A DNA stretch of 41,401 nt, from IMG/VR virus record IMGVR_UViG_3300047562_003294, positions 1 to 41,401 of that record. The stretch is one strand, 5' to 3'. The translations under genes and the position numbers were made by a program. The notes under the pieces are model-generated. The model was not told where the DNA came from and ran no database searches. It saw only the letters and a program-made list of their open reading frames with translations. Below, one piece after another: positions 37,359-41,401 of the stretch. The DNA is from a virus. Within the stretch, counting starts at the first letter, position 1. The number at the start of each line of letters is the position of its first letter.

Positions 37359-37799
37359 TTATTCCTGTTGTAACATAGATTGTATTATTTGTTCTGCTTC
37401 ATCTTCAGCCATACCTTGCTGGACGAGTTGGGCTAAAACTTCTTCGGGAGAAGCACCTTGAGATAGCAAGTCTTGTGCAACCATAGAAGGATCTTGCATT
37501 CCCCTTATAGTATCCTCTGGAGTCATTGTACTATTATTTAGTTGTGATTCAACATCTTCTTGATTGTTTTCTGGTTCATCTTCAACCACACTACTTCTCT
37601 TCATTTTAACAACAGCGTGATATTTTCCTTTTTTGCCTAGATTCTTTTTCTTGGCAGATTCTATTTCTTTTGCACCTTTACCTAGTTGATAGTTTGTTTG
37701 GGGAAACAATCTGGCTAAACGACTTTCTGTTTCCGATACTTCTACTAGTGTCTTTACTTGCTCGTAAAGTTCCGTGTAACGCTGCTCTTTTGATTTCAT
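37359..37799 (-). CDS. small acidic phage protein with UBA/CUE-like C-terminus
   Basis: 146 residues. N-terminal helix (QRYTELYEQVKTLVEVSETE), Lys-rich middle (KKKNLGKKGKYHAVVKMKR), then Gln/Glu/Ser-rich and two repeated helical motifs: VAQDLLSQGASPEEVLAQLV and GMAEDEAEQIIQSMLQQE. Family not recognised. The beginning overlaps the upstream gene by 122 bases. Confidence 0.6.
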   Translation of the reverse strand: MKSKEQRYTELYEQVKTLVEVSETESRLARLFPQTNYQLGKGAKEIESAKKKNLGKKGKYHAVVKMKRSSVVEDEPENNQEDVESQLNNSTMTPEDTIRGMQDPSMVAQDLLSQGASPEEVLAQLVQQGMAEDEAEQIIQSMLQQE

Positions 37800-37908
37800 T
37801 TGATTTACCTTTATGTTTTGCGACGAACATTAGAATTGCGTTTGCTGTTTCTTCTCCATATAGGCGAACAAACTCTTTGTAAGTGTTATCAGCATCTTTG
37901 TCAAGCAT
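37678..37908 (-). CDS. small phage protein overlapping its neighbour by 122 bases
   Basis: 76 residues from ATG 37908. MLDKDADNTYKEFVRLYGEE and TANAILMFVAKHKGKSNEIK look genuine; the last ~40 residues lie inside the next gene in another frame and may be untranslated junk if a frameshift or assembly indel exists near 37799. The TATAAATA box is only seven bases before the ATG, and no ribosome site is seen. Confidence 0.45.
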   Translation of the reverse strand: MLDKDADNTYKEFVRLYGEETANAILMFVAKHKGKSNEIKRAALHGTLRASKDTSRSIGNRKSFSQIVSPNKLSTR

Positions 37909-37915
37909 AATCAAA

Positions 37916-37923
37916 TATTTATA
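37916..37923 (-). promoter_or_regulatory. late promoter TATAAATA overlapping a stop codon
   Basis: Perfect octamer; the upstream gene's TAA is part of it. The following ATG at 37908 would be at or next to the start point (leaderless). Confidence 0.65.
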
Positions 37924-38296
37924 AAGGAGCCCTAGTGATACTTATGATCTTCTGTAATTGTAGATCACATTGTGCTAATCTTTGTGCTCCAGGCCAAAAA
38001 ATATAATCTCTGTCTTTATTCTTCTTCAAGTTTAGTAAAAGAGGAATTATATTTTTCTCAATTTCTTCCATTCTGGCTTTTACCAATTGATCGTATTGCG
38101 CCTTTACTGCTATCGCACCCTCACAAGTAGAATTCATTTCCAATATAAGATCCAACTTTTCTTTTATGTTGTTTATCTCTGGATTGGATTGTGGTGTTAC
38201 TATTGCGTTCAATTCATCTTGATTTACCGCAGTAAAACCAAAATCAGAATTTTCATCCATGTATAATTTCAAAATGTCGTCGGGGTTTGGTATCAT
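37919..38296 (-). CDS. 125-residue conserved-looking phage protein
   Basis: MIPNPDDILKLYMDENSDFG, then a helical region (NNIKEKLDLILEMNSTCEGA) and DRDYIFWPGAQRLAQCDLQL, a strong motif seen in hypothetical proteins of T4-like marine phages. Function unknown. Its stop overlaps the late promoter. Confidence 0.6.
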   Translation of the reverse strand: MIPNPDDILKLYMDENSDFGFTAVNQDELNAIVTPQSNPEINNIKEKLDLILEMNSTCEGAIAVKAQYDQLVKARMEEIEKNIIPLLLNLKKNKDRDYIFWPGAQRLAQCDLQLQKIISITRAPL

Positions 38297-38411
38297 TTCA
38301 AGCCTTTCTATAACTATTCTAATAGATCAAAGAATTGGGTGCAGATATTCTTTCACTGTAACTACTTTCCCAAAAAATAGAGACCTGGTGAACTCGTAAA
38401 TCCTCCTTTAT
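38297..38411 (-). pseudogene. possible remnant or unusual-start mini-gene (24 codons)
   Basis: After a late box and a strong AAAGGAGG, the frame from ATT 38391 reads IYEFTRSLFFGKVVTVKEYL then HPIL-stop. This looks coding, but no ATG/GTG/TTG is in place: ATT touches the ribosome site, and ACG in another frame gives TSSPGLYFLGK-stop. A point mutation or base error at the start codon would explain it. Confidence 0.3.
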
Positions 38412-38418
38412 TATTTAG
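38412..38418 (-). promoter_or_regulatory. late-type box CTAAATA
   Basis: CTAAATA between the terminator at 38429-38446 and the AAAGGAGG ribosome site of the degenerate mini-gene. Confidence 0.5.
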
Positions 38419-38428
38419 AAAAATAAAA

Positions 38429-38446
38429 CCCCCGATTTCTCGGGGG
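38429..38446 (-). terminator. terminator with GAAA loop
   Basis: Minus strand CCCCCGA-GAAA-TCGGGGG, 7-bp stem, followed by TTTTATTTTT. It ends the transcript of the small basic protein gene. Confidence 0.9.
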
Positions 38447-38470
38447 CCGAATTCCTATAGGACGGGGAAC

Positions 38471-38599
38471 TTAGGAACTCTTATTAAGATAATCTCTTTT
38501 TCTGTTTGCTTTCTTTCGCATTATCTCTTCTTTTCTTTTTCTCATGCTTATTTTTTGTATACCACCAACACCCTTACCTTTATTTGTGTTTCTTGCCAT
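38471..38599 (-). CDS. 42-residue highly basic small protein
   Basis: ATG 38599 follows AAAGGATTAAATT. MARNTNKGKGVGGIQKISMR then KRKEEIMRKKANRKRDYLNK: 16 Lys/Arg in 42 residues. It is bounded by its own ribosome site and terminator, so it is a real small gene. Probably binds nucleic acid; could be a packaged DNA-condensing peptide. No family recognised. Confidence 0.6.
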   Translation of the reverse strand: MARNTNKGKGVGGIQKISMRKRKEEIMRKKANRKRDYLNKSS

Positions 38600-38656
38600 A
38601 ATTTAATCCTTTCAATTTATTCCTAAAATTGTAACATAAATTTTAAAAACTTCAAC

Positions 38657-39442
38657 TCAACTCCAGTTGTTGAACAGTATCGTCAAATCAGAAGCACCAA
38701 CAACACCATCACCATCAAGGTCGTATGGATTTTCTCCAAATGATACTGCTCCCCAATTACTCAAAAGCATTGCCATGTCAGCAGAATCTACTACACCATT
38801 TCCATCAAAATCACCAGCAAGTGTTTGTGCTCCAACGATCACAGCATTTGTGGTGGTTCCCAGAACATCTAGACCAGGAATATAACTGCCATATACTCTA
38901 GTTTTTGCTGTGGAATTTGCTGTCATCTCGGGTATGAAGAATACTTCTGTTTGAGCGAACGAATCAATCACTCTAAAACGCAAACGAACAATATTTACCT
39001 CTGCGTTTGTAACGATGAATGTTTGACCGAGTTCACCGTATCCAAAATACAAAGCATTTCCGTCTGCTGGAGGCATCGCCTCATTGATTCCATAGAAATC
39101 TCTTAGACCATTACAAAGAGGATCATCTATTGCATTTCCATTCTCGTCCTCTACGCAGGGTAGACCTGATATGGCAAGCCAAATATATGGATGGGAACCA
39201 GTATGATCTACACCAAGAAACTCCAACTTGGTGTTGTCCCAACCAAAGATAATATCTGCAACACTATATCTCTGATCTGTTGTATCCGCGTTCATGCGAA
39301 TCTGAACACCAAATGTGTCTCCAACTTGCACAGGTTGATCGGCAAGAGAAACCATTGATAGATTAATCTTGCCATTTGGATCGGTTTGACCATAAACATT
39401 TGTAATTACGAATAAACTCAATAAAAACATTAAAGTCTTCAT
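38657..39442 (-). CDS. secreted cohesin-like protein with C-terminal dockerin repeats
   Basis: 261 residues. MKTLMFLLSLFVITNVYGQT is a signal peptide. Residues ~28-200 form a beta-sandwich compatible with a cohesin/adhesin domain (VQVGDTFGVQIRMN, DIIFGWDNTKLEFLGVD, VNIVRLRFRVID). Residues 210-261 hold two dockerin-type calcium loops, DFDGNGVVDSAD and DLDGDGVVGASD, each followed by a hydrophobic helix ending N-W. Such G-D-x-D-G-x-G-x-V-x-x-x-D repeats with terminal W are abundant in Planctomycetota and related phyla. Strong ribosome site AGGAGG and a CTAAATA late box precede it. It likely acts at the host or virion surface. Confidence 0.75.
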   Translation of the reverse strand: MKTLMFLLSLFVITNVYGQTDPNGKINLSMVSLADQPVQVGDTFGVQIRMNADTTDQRYSVADIIFGWDNTKLEFLGVDHTGSHPYIWLAISGLPCVEDENGNAIDDPLCNGLRDFYGINEAMPPADGNALYFGYGELGQTFIVTNAEVNIVRLRFRVIDSFAQTEVFFIPEMTANSTAKTRVYGSYIPGLDVLGTTTNAVIVGAQTLAGDFDGNGVVDSADMAMLLSNWGAVSFGENPYDLDGDGVVGASDLTILFNNWS

Positions 39443-39468
39443 ATTACACCTCCTTAAGTGTGCAAATG

Positions 39469-39475
39469 TATTTAG
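39469..39475 (-). promoter_or_regulatory. late-type box CTAAATA before the dockerin gene
   Basis: CTAAATA 26 bases before ATG 39442; AAGGAGG lies in between. Confidence 0.5.
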
Positions 39476-39485
39476 GTAAAAAGAA

Positions 39486-39505
39486 ACGCCCTCTTTCGAG
39501 GGCGT
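39486..39505 (-). terminator. terminator with GAAA loop after the heat-shock gene
   Basis: Minus strand ACGCCCTC-GAAA-GAGGGCGT, 8-bp stem, then TTCTTTTTAC. Confidence 0.9.
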
Positions 39506-39537
39506 CGGACCTGAGATGCGGTCTCAAGTGGGGTTAT

Positions 39538-39933
39538 TTACTGAATTTTTATAATCTTTGGTTTCTTCTCTTCTGGAACCAATGTCCCAATCACAATACG
39601 AAGAATACCATCCTTATATTCTGCACTTTCTACAACCGAATACTCGGAGAGTGCGAACTTCTTCTCAAAAGAGCGAAGTGCGATTCCTTTGTATGTATAA
39701 TTTTCCGTTTGGGTCTTTTTCTCTTTCTTGGCGGAAACCTTGAGAGTGCTGTTCTCCACCATCACCTCGATATTGTCTTTCGAGTAACCGGCGAGAGCGA
39801 ACTCCAGTATCGTGTTTTCTCCGTCCTTGTATGCGTCGAACGGTGGGTAGGGACTGGCATCTGGCTTCCCTCTGCTGTAGAACAGATCACGATCAAACCC
39901 AATCAAATAATCAAACAATGTCGGTACAGTCAT
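39538..39933 (-). CDS. Hsp20/alpha-crystallin small heat-shock protein
   Basis: 131 residues from ATG 39933, which has AAAAAGGAG eight bases upstream. TLFDYLIGFDRDLFYSRG is the IbpA-like N-terminus; YPPFDAYKDGENTILEFALA and GYSKDNIEVMVENSTLKVSA start the alpha-crystallin domain; GIALRSFEKKFALSEYSVVE and A-x-Y-K-D-G-I-L-R-I-V-I close it. A holdase that protects folding proteins; many marine T4-like phages carry one. It forms a single-gene unit with its own terminator. Confidence 0.95.
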   Translation of the reverse strand: MTVPTLFDYLIGFDRDLFYSRGKPDASPYPPFDAYKDGENTILEFALAGYSKDNIEVMVENSTLKVSAKKEKKTQTENYTYKGIALRSFEKKFALSEYSVVESAEYKDGILRIVIGTLVPEEKKPKIIKIQ

Positions 39934-40018
39934 TTTTGTCTCCTTTTTAAGCAAGACTGTCTAACGATGGCCACCCCCGAAGGCGATGGCATAGTATGTA
40001 TACGCGCCAAAAGAAACA

Positions 40019-40038
40019 ACCCCTCATTTCTGAGGGGT
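40019..40038 (-). terminator. terminator overlapping a stop codon
   Basis: Minus strand ACCCCTCA-GAAA-TGAGGGGT, 8-bp stem whose loop and 3' arm include the TGA of the periplasmic protein gene; TGTTTCTTTT follows. Confidence 0.85.
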
Positions 40039-40317
40039 GTATCGAATTATTACATTACCTTGCCAGATGCGTATGCTCTCTAGATCGGGATACTCGTCCT
40101 CCAGCAACTCCAACAACGCTTTCTCAAGTTCCTTGCGTGTCTTGCGATCCATTTTAGGAGGTCGGCCCACCTCGACCCTTCCCTCCAGAGCGGTTCCAAG
40201 GTTGAACTTGGGTGGAAGATAGTTTCGATGCTCAAACAGCAAATCCTGCACAGGAAGAATGATTGTCTCCGCTGATGCAGACGCAGTGAGAAAGAGTGCC
40301 ACTAGAAATGCTTTCAT
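40024..40317 (-). CDS. small secreted/periplasmic protein
   Basis: 97 residues. MKAFLVALFLTASASAETII is a clear signal peptide with an A-S-A cut, leaving ~81 residues with a basic KMDRKTRKELEKALLELLED helix and a C-terminal strand (SIRIWQGNVIIRYTPQ). Not recognised. GGAGAGGACA precedes the ATG and the start overlaps the previous stop by ATGA. Coexpression with a putative internal protein is notable. Confidence 0.65.
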   Translation of the reverse strand: MKAFLVALFLTASASAETIILPVQDLLFEHRNYLPPKFNLGTALEGRVEVGRPPKMDRKTRKELEKALLELLEDEYPDLESIRIWQGNVIIRYTPQK

Positions 40318-41030
40318 TGTCCTCTCCTTGCCTTGCTGATCTCAATCGCTGCCAATTGTCTCATAGCCTTTTTTCTGCTGCTGTGTCTGCCAAAGACTTT
40401 TTTCTCACTCTCCCCGCCTTTTTTTCCTTTCACCACCCACTGCTCTCCTTCTTTCTCGACCGTCTCTGCAACAGTCTCTCCCCCGACAATGAATGGCTTT
40501 CCTGCCAGACGAGACTTGAAATCACCCGCTTCAATCTCTGGCCCAGACTTCAGACCAGCACCACCGATGCGTGATCTCTTACCTTTCGGAACCCAAGTGG
40601 ACTCGCCTGTTCCGTGAAAGACGCTGCCGTGCTTTTGTGACACCGTGAGAACCGTGTCCTGTCCGTACATCTCTCCGTGCTTCTTCATATCGCTCATAAA
40701 CTCTGAATGTAGGGAAGAGGGATTCGATTCCTTGTGTCCAGCCATCAGTGATCCCGAGTGAACCATGAAAGACTTCTCTTTCACAGGTCTTCTCTCGCCA
40801 TTGTGATCTTCGATGTACTCACCTTTCACAGCAATCGGTGCATACCCGTGCTGTATGAGACTCTTCTTGAGTTGCTTGGTTCTTCTGTTGTTCTCAGATG
40901 GACTGAGATTTGCACGACTTGCAGAGATGAAACCAACCATGTGTCCTGCGCTGATGTGGGTGTGCAGACGGGAAAGAGATCTCTTTGCTGCTTCGGATAG
41001 TTCCGTGGTATAGTGTCTGAAAGATTTCAT
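40314..41030 (-). CDS. putative internal head protein with DUF3293-like domain
   Basis: 238 residues. MKSFRHYTTELSEAAKRSLS resembles a capsid-targeting start. Residues ~30-90 (MVGFISASRANLSPSENNRR, LIQHGYAPIAVKGEYIED, VKEKSFMVHS) follow the DUF3293 pattern: N-x-x-R-x-x-x-L-x-x-x-L ... G-Y ... E-x-S-F-h-V. The rest is basic, ending KKAMRQLAAIEISKARRGQ. If packaged, it could act early in the host. The alternative is an ordinary cytoplasmic early protein. No ribosome site is obvious. Confidence 0.5.
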   Translation of the reverse strand: MKSFRHYTTELSEAAKRSLSRLHTHISAGHMVGFISASRANLSPSENNRRTKQLKKSLIQHGYAPIAVKGEYIEDHNGERRPVKEKSFMVHSGSLMAGHKESNPSSLHSEFMSDMKKHGEMYGQDTVLTVSQKHGSVFHGTGESTWVPKGKRSRIGGAGLKSGPEIEAGDFKSRLAGKPFIVGGETVAETVEKEGEQWVVKGKKGGESEKKVFGRHSSRKKAMRQLAAIEISKARRGQ

Positions 41031-41037
41031 CTATTCA

Positions 41038-41283
41038 CTACTTTCCGATTGGACCGTCGTGGTAATGATTTCTCAGAATCCAATCATAATCCCCATTTTT
41101 GTGGCGTTTGATTGCTTCTTTGTGTCGTTTAGAATAATGTTCATGCACACCCTTCAACCACTCTATGTGTTTTTCTAGATCTTTCAGTTTACCTTCCATG
41201 TCTTTGATGTTGCGTGCAGATTCCTTCTTACCGTCAGAATTCTTGATGGCTGGTAGTTTTTGTTTTGTTGGATCTTTCTTCAT
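41038..41283 (-). CDS. 81-residue basic coiled-coil protein
   Basis: MKKDPTKQKLPAIKNSDGKK then a heptad helix (IKDMEGKLKDLEKHIEWLKG) and a His-rich end (GDYDWILRNHYHDGPIGK). AAAAAGGAACTCCT and a CTAAATA box lie upstream. First gene of the right-end minus operon visible here. Unknown function. Confidence 0.55.
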   Translation of the reverse strand: MKKDPTKQKLPAIKNSDGKKESARNIKDMEGKLKDLEKHIEWLKGVHEHYSKRHKEAIKRHKNGDYDWILRNHYHDGPIGK

Positions 41284-41300
41284 AGGAGTTCCTTTTTCTG

Positions 41301-41307
41301 TATTTAG
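41301..41307 (-). promoter_or_regulatory. late-type box CTAAATA at the right end
   Basis: CTAAATA 17 bases before ATG 41283, with AAAAAGGAA between, the same arrangement as at 26572 and 27155. Confidence 0.55.
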
Positions 41308-41401
41308 AATAATACGGGAGTGGGGGATCCTAATGGAAAAATTTACAGTTTTGGGGGGGGATGGGTCCCACGGGGAAAGTCTGTAGGATTTGGGGGGTAG
41401 G
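41308..41401. other. right-end segment with G-runs, no gene seen
   Basis: The last ~70 bases contain GTGGGGG, an eight-G run and GGGGGG, unlike the rest of the window. No long frame or RNA structure is convincing. Low read support or a misassembled end is likely. Confidence 0.5.

Overview
This window looks like part of the genome of a large, T4-like tailed phage (myovirus), very probably marine. Recognisable T4-type genes are the baseplate hub proteins gp5 and gp27, gp53, gp48, head-completion nuclease gp4, a gp19-family tube protein, gp26 with a -1 frameshift extension, ssDNA-binding protein gp32 and a small gp33-like late-transcription co-activator. The DNA is AT-rich, genes are packed with ATGA/TAATG overlaps, and T4-late-like boxes (TATAAATA/CTAAATA) precede many genes. 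The host should be Gram-negative, because one gene encodes a secreted beta-barrel ending in Phe. A secreted protein with a dockerin pair of the type common in Planctomycetota and relatives hints at that host group, but this is weak evidence.

Layout. 1-3887 (minus): tail hub and baseplate genes, cut at the left edge. 3919-11588 (plus): gp4, a virion protein, a tube protein, the gp26-type chaperone with its frameshift extension, and a 1739-residue repeat-rich structural protein in the tape-measure position. From 11645 to the right end almost everything is on the minus strand. 11645-12860: gp32 and gp33-like. 12850-25278: a glycan operon of about 18 genes: epimerase, GDP-mannose dehydratase, DegT aminotransferase, acyltransferase, SDR, two FkbM methyltransferases, and glycosyltransferases of GT6, GT11, GT25, GT-D and other types. 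25259-27814: a RecB-type nuclease, two putative internal head proteins, a membrane GAF-like protein and a compact structured RNA with its own promoter and terminator.

27884-36600 is an RNA-rich region: fourteen tRNA genes, a candidate circularly permuted two-piece tmRNA whose intervening segment contains tRNA-Pro, a putative restriction-modification pair, a SpoU RNA methyltransferase, a phage-encoded outer-membrane protein, a nucleotidyltransferase, a deaminase-like protein and many small genes. 36610-41283 holds a SET-domain protein, small phage proteins, the cohesin/dockerin-like secreted protein, a small heat-shock protein, a periplasmic peptide and a putative internal protein.

Regulation seems to use two promoter classes. 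One is near-consensus sigma-70 (TTGACA/T, 16-18 nt, TATAAT), usually in front of tRNAs or small genes and often embedded in the 3' end of the gene before. The other is a T4-late-like octamer. Terminators commonly have a GAAA loop on the transcribed strand. The most remarkable items are the permuted tmRNA/tRNA-Pro arrangement, the 26.6 kb structured RNA, the glycan operon with an ABO-type GT6 enzyme, and the secreted dockerin and outer-membrane proteins.
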